From: Neurospora tetraspora
Lineage: Eukaryota; Ascomycota; Sordariomycetes; Sordariales; Sordariaceae
NCBI RefSeq assembly: GCF_033439725.1
Contig: NW_026944385.1
Span: 1,054,001 to 1,118,000 of the forward strand
Length of the DNA: 64,000 nt
Reading direction: 5' to 3'
The position numbers and the translations under genes are program-made. Every line of letters begins with the position of its first letter. Positions within the stretch are counted from its first letter, which is position 1. This document shows, piece by piece, positions 42,396 through 51,797 of this stretch. Below the pieces are notes generated by a model, which worked only from the letters and a program-made list of their open reading frames with translations, did no database searches and was not told the DNA's origin.

Positions 42396-42726
42396 GTTCG
42401 GTGAAAGTCTGGGGTGGAACAAACGACACAAAACTGGGAAGACGGGAGAGATGATGTCGGTCGTCAGGTGTGTGAGAACCCGGCCTAGCTGTTGAGCCGC
42501 ATGTTGGGGAATGAGGGGTGTTTTAGTAATCGTGTTTGGGTGGCGCGAGTCGACAGGGCTCTGGGAAGCCAACGAAGATTGACATTAGGCGCAAGTTTTG
42601 TCTCATTTTGAGTGGTTTTACGGAGAGTCCCGGCGAAAGGGGCTTGGGTTTCAATTTCGGGTGAGGTACATTGTTAGATGAGGAGCAAGAATGGACACTC
42701 TCCCCAAGGCCCTGATCCACAGCCCT

Positions 42727-42942
42727 CGTAATTGCACGAAGGAGAAAGGGAACAGTCGCAAGCTGTGCGCAGAGGACTGGCCTTAAGTAGGGTCCCAGCC
42801 GCGTAAGGCTGGGAGGACTTGACCAATCAGGCTGCAGCAGTCTCAGAAGCGGCTGCAGCCTGCACAAGCATGTGAATGGCACATAGCGGTACGCCATGGC
42901 AACAATCACGTGCGACAGTCACAGAGGTCTAACCCTGTGACA
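42727..42942. mobile_element. Interspersed LTR-like repeat C, copy 1
   Basis: 216 bp nearly identical to 60696-60911 (shared GGCTGCAGCAGTCTCAGAAG, CACATAGCGGTA and the terminal CTAACCCTGTGACA). The right end CCCTGTGACA recurs at 9595 and 25793, marking a family terminus. Left of 42727 the two copies differ, so this copy is truncated or chimeric. AT-rich DNA follows on the right. Confidence 0.75.
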
Positions 42943-43665
42943 TACATAGCAAATAGATATTTTTTAAATTGTCTTTTAAACTTACTTAATACTGCTATTA
43001 TAAATATTAAGTATACTTCAATACTATATAGCAAGGCGACGTTAAACGAAAGGGAGGGAGGTATACGAAGGTCTAGGGAAATAGGGCAGGGTAATTGATT
43101 TGTATATATTTACATAGATATTAAATATTGTACTCTCATCTTCTCTTCGCATCACAGTCCCGCCGGTTCAATTCGCGTCTCTCTCCCGCTCTTGTATTTT
43201 ACTGTGTATGCTAGTGACCTCCTCCTTCCGGGAGGCGAGGCGAGAGGGGTAGCTTGGTATCAAAAGAGAGAAAAAGACCCGGTGTCAGTGATGATAGTCC
43301 CGCCGCTCTCTGCTAGCCGACATAGCTGTCTGCGAGTTTCCCACGATCCGATGGCCTGTCAAGAACCCCAGTCCTTACACCGGGCGTACCTGATGGGTAG
43401 GAGTTGGTGAACTTGATATGGCCCTCGAATCATGGGACGCCAACTTTCAGTGTGTCGACGAGGAGAAACGGACTGGCTATGCATCCACGCAAGCGTGGGC
43501 TCACGGCACCGGTTCTATCAAGCACTGACCCTAGGGAGGATAATAGTTGTGTTGGGGACGGTTCATCGTCGTCGCGATCGTTCGCGTCGCGGTCGGCAGG
43601 GTGGTGCGAGGGAGCAGTGCCAAAAAGAGAATAAAAAGAAGAAGAAGAGGGAGATGAAGTGTGAG
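42943..43665. other. AT-rich patch and spacer
   Basis: 42943-43140 is AT-rich with many stops, adjoining repeat C as a RIPed internal region might. 43140-43665 is normal spacer. A purine-rich run (AAAAAGAAGAAGAAGAGGGAG) ends it. No gene. Confidence 0.35.
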
Positions 43666-43981
43666 TGATACGGGAATGACAGAAATAGAACTTCAGTACG
43701 GTCAGGATCAACAAAGTGAAGCCATACTGGAAGTCATAGTAAAAAGGAAGGATGATGTAAAAGGGAGGAGGCTGTTCCAGCCAGCCGTCTGCACAGAAAG
43801 GATATGCCGTGAAGAGAGCCAGGACACGTGCCACGGAGTGGCTCGAGCACTGCAGTCTGGATGCCCAGACTGGGCATGGAAGCCTCCATGACAGCCTAGC
43901 TGATCTGGGCTGTCACAGCTAATCTAAGCTATAATACAGGGATACAGGTAATGGCTGTGAATCCAGCCATTTCCGGTATCA
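43666..43981 (+). mobile_element. Solo LTR, TGATACGG family, copy 1
   Basis: 316 bp starting TGATACGGGAAT and ending TTCCGGTATCA, so the ends are near-inverted. The flanks GTGAG (43661-43665) and GTGGG (43982-43986) match at 4 of 5 bases. It is about 90% or more identical to 51016-51322 in the shared 270 bp, and is on the same strand. Confidence 0.82.
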
Positions 43982-44064
43982 GTGGGTCACCGGTTTGAGA
44001 TACAGAGTATAGTTATCAAGCCCGACATGATTGTTTTGTGGGGTAACATCCTTTTCTTTGTTGC

Positions 44065-44285
44065 GGTTGAAGAACCCTAACCCTAGGTCTGGCTCAGCCG
44101 GAACTAGGGTTAGGGTTCTTACCGCCATGTCAAGAAAAACAGCTCCCCACAATCACTATCGGCTACATTTCCGCACCTCTCGAAGGATTGATTGAGTAAA
44201 GAGATGCGAGAAAAGAACGAGCAAACGCCATTTCTCAACCCGGAACGGGAACCTGTCCCAACTTTTCTCTTGTGCGGGGTTTGGA
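44065..44285 (+). repeat. Repeat R copy 1 with telomere-like palindrome
   Basis: It begins with a perfect 15-bp inverted repeat GAACCCTAACCCTAG..CTAGGGTTAGGGTTC around a 17-bp loop, followed by GCTCCCCACAATCACTATCG and CTCAACCCGGAACGGGAACC. The whole unit recurs in opposite orientation at 50755-50945. The two differ by a roughly 35-bp insertion here. Confidence 0.82.
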
Positions 44286-44653
44286 TGACTCGGGCAAAAA
44301 CGCCGCCGTTTCTCGAACCGTTTTCATCACCTTCGCTCTCGCCAAGCCCAGCTGAGGCCATGAAGTGGACTAGGCATACATTATCCTGGCTGCCTCATCG
44401 TCAACCTTCACAAACCCGAAACAGATCCTTGGCTACTTGTTGCAGGAACTTGTAAAGTCACTACATTGCGTAACAGCTAAGTCACCTTACCACAACGCAA
44501 TTTCCAACTTTATGTTCAGCCTTCCGTCGATTCAGATGGCGTAGTTCTCGTAGGGGTTCTGCGTATGTTATCTCGTATTTCAAATTTTTGAGCGCCTCCT
44601 TCACAACGACGTCTTAATCGCGGCTGATGAACCTAATTGAAGTGGAGCTTCAA

Positions 44654-45665
44654 CTATCGTGGAGGTAATTTCATCTGCCGAAGAATAATTGAACGACGAT
44701 TCAATTTCTCACGATGAACCTGGTTGTCAATGTTAGCAAACTTAACTATTAGTCCTTGCAGGGAGAGGCTACCTTTTGCAAGTTGTAAAGATGCTATATT
44801 CTTTACGACAAGGAGAGATTTCGCGTGGGACGAGCCTAAGGCTGCTGAATAACCAGACAGCGCCCGCTGATACATCGTTTCAGCCTCCTTTAGCCGGCCC
44901 TGAGTCTCATAGAGGTTGCCCAAGTTGTAAACTGTACCGAGAGTCAACCTATGATACGGTCCGAGCGCCTTCTCGTAGCCTTCTAGCGCTCGCTGATACA
45001 TCGTTTTAGCCTCCTTTAGCCAGCCCTGATCCAAGTAGAGGTTGCCCAAGCTGTGTGTTGCATGATCGATAGTAATGTCTGCAATGTTGTACTCTCCTCC
45101 TTCTAATTCTCCCATCCACCATGAGCACCTCTCCGCATGAGGGAGAAGCCGTCGCTGGAGTACCCAATAATTCTTAGTCGTACAGTCGGACACCGAAAAT
45201 CCTATCAACATTACCGCTAGCCGTAGAAACACTCTCTTCCCAGCGACATCTTGTATATGCGATATCCATCTATGCACTACCGGATGTATGATATAGCTGC
45301 TTTGCTTAGACTCTCGGGCCTCGATCATAGAGTAGCGGAGCAGCAGTGTCGCTATGTTTAAAAACCTACCCTCGTTAAGTGCTATATCGCGGAGCCATTT
45401 GGGCCATTGCTCCTGGTCATTTCTGGCCACTTGCAGTAGACTGTGCCACATCTCTCTATTGTCAAGAAAAGCCCAAAGCCGTAGCAGATTTAAGCTACTC
45501 AGCCTTGCATCCTAAGAGGCAGGCTTGGAGGACAACTCCACCTTGAGTCAGCCTTTCACAATCTTTCCTCCTACAAGAATTGATCTTGGTTTACTCTCCA
45601 ATCTTTATTGTTTACTCCCTATTGCTCCTATCGTATTGGGAGTCCCCCTAGTCGTCGTACATCTC
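44654..45665 (-). pseudogene. NB-ARC/TPR receptor pseudogene
   Basis: The open part (45510-44654) reads LLRLWAFLDNREMWHSL, a winged-helix-like block ending in SYIIHPVVHRWISH, then TPR units (SLGNLYLDQGWLKEAKTMYQ, YNLGNLYETQGRLKEAETMY). This is the standard order after the NB-ARC ATPase in ascomycete NB-ARC-TPR receptors. Further upstream on the same strand, near 45655-45616, the NB-ARC sensor motif RLGGLP survives but is followed by two TAG codons, and a TAG also precedes the winged-helix block. The ATPase core is not recognisable. The gene is therefore dead. NB-ARC-TPR proteins belong to the fungal non-self recognition repertoire. Confidence 0.78.
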
Positions 45666-45764
45666 AACAGCAACGCTAGAAGGACCGCAATGGCAATATC
45701 ACGCAGAGGACCTGAACCATCTAACTATCATTGGGATCTAACCAATAAGTAAAATGCTCTCTAG

Positions 45765-46035
45765 AGGAGTATGCTAGAACGATCCTAGGGTAGAACGAAC
45801 AATGAATAACAATCCGAAGTCAGAATAATCCCAGACACTAGAACGATCCTAAGCTAGAACCATCCAAGAAACTAGAACAATCCTATACTAGAACGATCTT
45901 GAGCTAGAGCGATCCCAGACACTAGAACAATTCTATACTAGAACGATTCCAAATACGAAAACGATCCTAGGGTAGAAGAATTCTAAGCTAGAGCGATCCT
46001 GAGCCAGAACGATCCTAAGCTAGAACACTCCTGAG
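45765..46035. repeat. Minisatellite of CTAGAACGATCCTA-like units
   Basis: About 15 degenerate units of 14-18 bp built on CTAGAACGATCC (variants with CTAGAGCGATCC or CTAGAACAATCC) in head-to-tail order. No coding role. Confidence 0.85.
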
Positions 46036-46431
46036 CCTGTTCCTCGCACAACACTCAAAGTCCTATCTTAGTGCTTGCCTGCGCCTCGTAACATTTTCCA
46101 TTGATTGTACTTTGACCAGGGACCTTGTGAGGACGGAGCTACCTGCCAATGGGTTGGAGCTCCTCTATCTTAGTATTAGCCTTTTCAAATCTTCGTCTTC
46201 ATCCTTCAGCGGCAGGAGCGTAAAGTTGTAGAACTCGTTGCCCTATTCTGGGTTATCACAACCAAGTTCAAAGCCACAGGTGGAATTCTGAGCTGGAAAT
46301 GCCGGAGTGGAGTGACAACCATTCACAAAACTGTGCGCTCAGCATAGTTGATCCAGAAAGAGGAGTAGCATTTCATCGCTCATACGAGCCGAATTTCTAG
46401 TGTGAAGGAAAGTCTTGAGTGCCTTCAACAC
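46036..46431. other. Spacer, nothing recognised
   Basis: It lies between the minisatellite and a minus-strand hypothetical ORF. No gene, RNA or shared repeat was noticed. Confidence 0.3.
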
Positions 46432-46965
46432 CTAGTCAGTAGTATAATGCCACAGGTTAAGCCGCAATTCCCTGCATCCAAACCAAGACCATGTAGCTGT
46501 GACGAAGCTACTGCAAGTGGGTTGGCTCACCCAAGCACCACCAAGGAAGAGACCACTTATTCGATCGAGGAGAATCGAGGCCTCTACCATTGTACCAAGC
46601 TTGGCCATGACTGGGCAGTTACGGGTTAATCCCGTGGGAGCGGCTGGGAGTCGTGGGATGGACGTCTTTATATTAATGGAACTGGTAGCCGGAGCGACTC
46701 GAAGCCGTGAGGCGGACGTCTCTACGTCGGTAGAACCGGTAGCCAGAGCGGCCGTGAGGGGGAGGAAGGACGTAGAGGGAGTGGCGGGGATGTGCTCTGT
46801 AGACGTCGGCAACTCGAGCAGAGGTGCAGGGCGAGACTGCTCTTGGTCTTTAGAACCTTTCCTATCCTCCGCATTTCCGTGTCGCTTGAAAGGCGTCTGG
46901 AACCACGAGCGCAGTCGTCGAGGCATCGTAGCTTTGAGGAAGGAACGTCTTGACTGAGATGACAT
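46432..46965 (-). CDS. Hypothetical Ser/Thr-rich protein or gene fragment
   Basis: From the ATG at 46965 a frame of about 177 codons starts MSSQSRRSFLKATMPRRLRS, WFQTPFKRHGN and continues with a Ser/Thr/Ala/Pro-rich stretch in imperfect repeats (ETSASRLRVAPATSSINIKT, SIPRLPAAP). The basic, disordered start resembles leaders that precede NACHT domains in some fungal receptors, but no such domain follows. The next bases upstream belong to repeat A (47023 on). Its function is unknown and it may be a remnant. Confidence 0.35.
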   Translation of the reverse strand: MSSQSRRSFLKATMPRRLRSWFQTPFKRHGNAEDRKGSKDQEQSRPAPLLELPTSTEHIPATPSTSFLPLTAALATGSTDVETSASRLRVAPATSSINIKTSIPRLPAAPTGLTRNCPVMAKLGTMVEASILLDRISGLFLGGAWVSQPTCSSFVTATWSWFGCRELRLNLWHYTTD

Positions 46966-47022
46966 AGTGAGGCACTCGAGGATGATCGTTTTGTCTCGGC
47001 GTTTTGTCTCGAAGGTAGCGGA

Positions 47023-47395
47023 TGCTATGTTTGATGACCAATGGATCGAGTTTATGGAAGTGCCGGGGATTATTCTCCTGCCATCTGGGACAAAAAAAGG
47101 GAAAGAAACTAGAGCCCTATGTTTCTCGAGGCTGTGATGGACCATGGGGCTTTCTGTGTTGTCACCTTGTCAGGCGCGAGATGGCTGGCGGCTCCCTCCC
47201 CACTACACGCCAATCACCCAAAGGACATTTCTTTTGAGAGGCCGGGCATTCATGGACCCGGAGGCTTCAGGGCGTCTACAGGGTTGGCAATAGTGTACCA
47301 GCAGCGGCCTGGTAGCTTGCACCACTTATGGGGGCGGGGCGCAGGTAAAGCTGCAAATCCGAGTGGAACCTGCAAATCACAGGGGAACCTACCTC
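47023..47395 (+). repeat. Interspersed repeat A, copy 2 (longest)
   Basis: It matches 18888-19215 over most of its length and 20093-20165 over its last third. No open frame is shared between copies, so it is a non-coding repeat. Confidence 0.75.
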
Positions 47396-48180
47396 GCAAT
47401 GAGCATTCGGGTTGACCTGTTTACAAAGCTGCAGGCGTTTACTGGCGGGGTTCAGCGTTTGGGCTAGAACGTTCATTGGCGGGCATTAGATTTTACCAAG
47501 CGACGAATAGTCGGACCAATAAAGTAGGGCAAGGCAGGCAGATGAAGGAGGCAGGCTAATGCAGGCAGGTTACGGCAGGAAGATGAAGGAGGTAGGTCAA
47601 GGCAGACAAGTGAAAAGTCAGGCACGTGCATACTCTAAGTGGAGTTGCAGGCTGCCTCCTTAAAGCTATAGTTGGCTCGTCGAACGCCGCCCACTCTGCA
47701 AACATCTCCCCATTTTGCAGCCCTAACCAGCTCCCCCGTATACAGCTCTCAGCCAATCGATAAGAGCTGCCCCACATCCTAGTGCCTGAATAGGACAGTC
47801 TAATCTACCCACTTAGCGGCAGCATTTATTATTACGTACCGGTGGGAGCGACATTTGCAGGTTTGTCAAGCCTTTTTATCGGTCCGGACCGACAAAAAGG
47901 CTTGGCAACCTTGTTGTGGTGGGGTCTGTCCCACTCCCCTTCACTGGCATTGTCACGTGGGCCCAGCCAGCCCACACCACTATGTATTTTAGCCCTCCAC
48001 ATTTCTTTTCTCTTTCTTCTCTAGCTTAGGACAATCAACACACTTCTTGTGCCCACGAATCCAAGAACCCTTGTCGCTAAATTCTTTGCTTCACTCTTTT
48101 CACGTCAACACTATCTCCGCATCTTCCCACTACATACAACCATCGTCCTTTCTTCCGTTCTTAATTCCAGCCGTTTCAAA
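47396..48180. promoter_or_regulatory. Upstream region of the JmjC gene
   Basis: 47530-47625 is a degenerate purine-rich array (AGGCAGGCAGATGAAGGAGG units). 47867-47904 is a 38-bp palindrome. A CT-rich stretch at 48001-48030 directly precedes the leader. No other gene. Confidence 0.4.
47867..47904. promoter_or_regulatory. 38-bp palindrome upstream of the JmjC gene
   Basis: CAAGCCTTTTTATCGGTCC is followed at once by GGACCGACAAAAAGGCTTG; 18 of 19 positions pair. It lies 277 bp before the ATG at 48181. It could be a dimeric regulator site, an RNA hairpin or a terminal structure of a mobile unit. Confidence 0.7.
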
Positions 48181-50385
48181 ATGGAGGCGCTTAAGAGCGA
48201 AATTGAATCAATCAAACTCCAAATCCAACACCTTTGCAATTTTGCTGAAACTAATTTGCAAAAATCCACTCCCTCTTCTTCCTCCACGCAAACCGACGTC
48301 ATCTCTAGCGCCATCCAACAAGTTCTTGAGGTATTGAATCGCATCGACAACAAGCTCAACGAATTAACAACCGCATCCTCAAAATCCTCAATATCCCTAC
48401 CATCGATACGATACTTAATCAATACCACCGGTCCTCATCCTATCCCAAATCTTGACAAGATCCGACATCATACCTTCAAGCCATTAACTAAAGACGACCT
48501 CGGACTCAATCTCATCGCCAACCTTCACAAACTCGAAACAGATCCCCATTTCCGTGGAAAAGTCTGCGTGTCCATCGCAGACTTGGGTATTGATTGGAAA
48601 GATCTTACTAAACGAACTCTACCATTGCCGGATCATAATCAATTCGCAGTCCAACACAATCGGGACGATGACGGGTTTTCACGGCTATACCTTTCTCTCT
48701 CGAAAACAATGACTCCCATCAATTTCGATTTCGACCTCAACCCGCTCACAGATGATGAGGCCAAGCAATTCCTCCAGGACATTGTTGAATCTCCTCCTCA
48801 AAACACCATACCCTACTACGTCGGGCCTATTGATACCTCTGGAACACCACTTGCTTCGCTTTTCCCATCTGGCGCACTTTCGATACTCGGCGACCTCCCT
48901 GGAATCAATACCTTGTACATGCACATGGGCGAGCGTGGCTCAGGGACTGCTTTCCACTGTGAGGATGCCCAATTGCGCTCCTACAACCTCAATATTTTTG
49001 GGTGGAAGCTCTGGATAATGATCGACCCGAATGATACTACCAAATTTGAAAGGATGCTTGCGACCAAATGGGCGCTCCACAAATGCGACCAGTCTATACG
49101 GCATCTGAATATCATGGTGAGTCCGAAGAGGTTACTCGAAGAAGAAATCAAGTTCGATATTATTCGCGCTGGCCCCGGCGACCTGGTTATAACACGACCA
49201 CGACAATATCACGCAGTTATCAATCAAACACCGTCTCTTGCTATAGCAACCAATTTCACTGTGCTTAGTGAAGAAGCAATTCCACGTGGATGGGTTGTTT
49301 GTCCAGAAGACGGGTTCTACGGTCTGTCCCATGGCAACCTCAAAAAACTTTCCCATGGGCCCCTCACCAAGAAACGGAAATCAAACGCCACCCTTCTACT
49401 ACACAGCAAAAGGCAGAATTTTGGTCAGTCTCGAGATATTAGCAATGTTGTCGGCAATAACGATACTAAAGGGAGGGACTATGAAGAGAACGAAGAGCAG
49501 GACGAGGAGGAGGACCAGGAGCAGGACGAGGAGCAGGACGAGGAGCAGGACCAAGGGCAAGACAAGTACCAAGAGCATGGTAACAACGAGAACGGCAATC
49601 AGAACAGCGACAATGACACTGACGCCGCTATCAGTGTCGGTTGCAGTGATACCCAAATCAAAGTTGACAGCAACACAAAGGATACTAATACCGATACCGA
49701 TATCGAATTAGGTCGTCAACTCGCAAGCCTAACGATAGACAATGGTGCGATCTTGCGATTCATGTCAATCGTATACGCTTGGGACAGTGCGGACGTCACA
49801 TTGAAAAGCTCGTTCGCCTCGAGAAAGCCTACGGACGAGTTGTCAACTGCTAGGCACTACGATAATCTACGACGAAAAGCACAAAATCTCAGTATTTTGT
49901 ACACCGTTTTGGGCATGTCAGCCAGTTTTCGGCTTTCCAAAGTCATGAAAGAAAATCAACATCGACATCGAGCAAGCGGAAGTTGTATATCAGCTGTGTT
50001 AGCAGGTCGTGGCATCGAAGACACTCCTAAAGCGCGGAAGGCATTCGCGACGGAAATATCTGAGGCTCGGAAGATCATGAAGATGGTAGAAGGATACGAT
50101 GGGCTTCTCTGCTTTTTACCCCTTGGGTTTGGTAGTGGGTTCACGTTAAGAGCTTTGACGAGGTTATCGAACAAAGACCTCGAGACCTTCCGTGCCACCA
50201 TTGCTCGGTATAAAAGCCTAATGTTGTTGAGTGAGGTGGGCAATGAGTTTCTACTCTCTGTTTGGGGTGAAGGAGAGTTCAAAGAAAGATTGTTCCAAAG
50301 GAGACAGCTTGGCGAACTGCAAAACCTACCCAACGAAGACCTCATTAAGTTTCTGACACCCATTCAGCCCGAGGATGGTATATAG
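48181..50385 (+). CDS. JmjC-domain 2-oxoglutarate/Fe(II) dioxygenase-like protein
   Basis: A single exon of 734 codons from ATG 48181 (context CAAAATGG). The JmjC fold is clear: YMHMGERGSGTAFHCEDAQL gives the iron ligands H259 and E261, K276 (GWKLW) fits the 2-oxoglutarate lysine and H344 (RQYHAV) the third ligand; these spacings resemble KDM4-type histone demethylases. A coiled-coil-like N-terminus (residues 1-65), a highly acidic E/D/Q tract (about 440-465) and a helical C-terminal region follow. It lacks JmjN, PHD and Tudor domains, so the substrate (histone, other protein or nucleic acid) is unknown. It lies in repeat-rich accessory DNA, is intact, and has a RIPed partial copy at 7521-8014, which suggests it multiplies as part of a mobile or duplicating unit. 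Confidence 0.86.
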   Translation: MEALKSEIESIKLQIQHLCNFAETNLQKSTPSSSSTQTDVISSAIQQVLEVLNRIDNKLNELTTASSKSSISLPSIRYLINTTGPHPIPNLDKIRHHTFKPLTKDDLGLNLIANLHKLETDPHFRGKVCVSIADLGIDWKDLTKRTLPLPDHNQFAVQHNRDDDGFSRLYLSLSKTMTPINFDFDLNPLTDDEAKQFLQDIVESPPQNTIPYYVGPIDTSGTPLASLFPSGALSILGDLPGINTLYMHMGERGSGTAFHCEDAQLRSYNLNIFGWKLWIMIDPNDTTKFERMLATKWALHKCDQSIRHLNIMVSPKRLLEEEIKFDIIRAGPGDLVITRPRQYHAVINQTPSLAIATNFTVLSEEAIPRGWVVCPEDGFYGLSHGNLKKLSHGPLTKKRKSNATLLLHSKRQNFGQSRDISNVVGNNDTKGRDYEENEEQDEEEDQEQDEEQDEEQDQGQDKYQEHGNNENGNQNSDNDTDAAISVGCSDTQIKVDSNTKDTNTDTDIELGRQLASLTIDNGAILRFMSIVYAWDSADVTLKSSFASRKPTDELSTARHYDNLRRKAQNLSILYTVLGMSASFRLSKVMKENQHRHRASGSCISAVLAGRGIEDTPKARKAFATEISEARKIMKMVEGYDGLLCFLPLGFGSGFTLRALTRLSNKDLETFRATIARYKSLMLLSEVGNEFLLSVWGEGEFKERLFQRRQLGELQNLPNEDLIKFLTPIQPEDGI

Positions 50386-50754
50386 GGTAGTCTCATAAGG
50401 CTGGACATTACGTTCAAAATAAGCAGTATCAACCGTAGCTGTATTATTATTTTTTTCTGCCAGTTTTTGTTCTCGATCAAGTCCCCCGTGGTACAGATAG
50501 CGGGACTCGGATCCCGAACACGCAAATCAGCACTGCGAATCTTGTACGATAGGTGCCATAAACACCATCGTGCACGTAATTGATCCATAGAATCGCGTAA
50601 TGAAAAGATGCCAAGGATGTGCTTGGTTGTGGTCGCCTTCTAGTAGAATAAATCCAACTCCGATAACTCTGACGTTCGCTTCGGAAGCTGATAGTCCGTT
50701 TATTGAAGTGTCGGTTGCTCCATAAGCTGTTGAATATTCCCTTTCTAACTCGTT
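50386..50754. other. 3' flank of the JmjC gene
   Basis: No gene. An A/T-rich run (TATTATTATTTTTTTC, 50440-50456) may serve 3'-end formation. Confidence 0.3.
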
Positions 50755-50945
50755 TCATACGTAGGTACAAGAGGAAAGTTGGGACAGGTTCCCGTTCCGG
50801 GTTGAGAAATAGCGTTTACGCGTTCTTTTCTCGAAATGTAGCCGATAGTGATTGTGGGGAGCTGTATTCCTAGATATGGCGGCCAGAACCCTAACCCTAG
50901 TGCTGGCTGAGCCAGACTTAGGGTTAGGGTTCCTCAACCACCTGG
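50755..50945 (-). repeat. Repeat R copy 2, inverted
   Basis: Reverse complement of 44065-44285, with the telomere-like palindrome GAACCCTAACCCTA..TAGGGTTAGGGTTC at 50885-50932 at its right end. Together the two copies bracket the NB-ARC pseudogene, the minisatellite and the JmjC gene. Confidence 0.82.
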
Positions 50946-51015
50946 TCGATGTGGGTAGTCTGCTATCGCCGTAACACGTCACTGACACCAATGTCCGCTG
51001 ATTTCGGTAGGGGTA

Positions 51016-51322
51016 TGATACGGGAATAAGAGAAATATGACTTCAGTACGGTCAGGATCAACAAAGTGAAGCCATACTGGAAGTCATAGTAAAAAGAAGG
51101 ATGTTGTAAAAAGGAGAAGGAGGCTGTCCCAGCCAGCCGTCTGCACAGAAAGGATATGCCGTGCAGAGAGCCAGGGCACGAGTCACGAGGTGGCTCGAGC
51201 ACTGCAGTCTGGATGCCCAGACTGGGCATGGAAGCCTCCATGACAGCCCAGCTAATCTGGGCTGTCACAGCTAATCTAAGCTATAATACAGAGAGGTAGG
51301 GTAATCTAGGGATTCCGTATCA
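51016..51322 (+). mobile_element. Solo LTR, TGATACGG family, copy 2
   Basis: 307 bp from TGATACGGGAAT to ATTCCGTATCA. The flanks GGGTA (51011-51015) and GGGTG (51323-51327) match at 4 of 5 bases. It is near-identical to 43666-43981 in the same orientation. A T-run of about 17 follows at 51354. Confidence 0.82.
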
Positions 51323-51797
51323 GGGTGATAGGGTAACCTAGGTCCTTCCAAACATTTTTTTTTTTTTTTTTCTCCTGCACGCAATTGGATTTTGCTCAGA
51401 ACCTCAGCCAGGTACTAGGTCAGTTGCAGCCGAGGTAGGACTTGGGAAAGAGGGCGGGGAAGCTGGAGCCTGGAGCCTCGCGCCTGCCTGGACGGCTGAG
51501 GGAAACAACTCGCAATCTCCGAAAAACATTAACTAGGAAGGTGCGTTCTGCCATTCCACATGGGCTTTGGGCAGATACACGTACAATCAAAGTGAATCTG
51601 TTGGAGTGTAATTTGCCAAGTTTCTTCCTCTGACCAACTCCCCTTTTTGCTCTCGACCCGAACGCTTCCTGGCCACCAACCCTGGACGCCTAGCACTTTT
51701 CTATTTCAAGAACATGTAAGAAAGATTCGGACCAGCCCGCTCATCGCCCTACCTTGACAGTTAGGTACTTATTGACCAGAGTTATTACATTCGCTTG
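51323..51797. promoter_or_regulatory. Upstream region of the second HET gene
   Basis: No supported gene; a homopolymer T run at about 51354-51371. The start codon of the HET gene is at 51798. Confidence 0.3.

Noticed and set aside
42523-42909. Minus-strand frame of 128 codons similar to one at 60615-60878
   Set aside because: The similarity is the shared non-coding repeat C; the frames diverge outside the repeat and have no domain.
44090-44125. Telomere fusion scar
   Set aside because: A head-to-head fusion would read TTAGGG then CCCTAA; here the order is the reverse and the copy number is only two per side.
43666-51322. A full-length LTR retrotransposon with the two TGATACGG LTRs as its ends
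   Set aside because: The outer flanks (GTGAG left, GGGTG right) do not match each other, each LTR matches its own flanks, and no gag-pol lies between.
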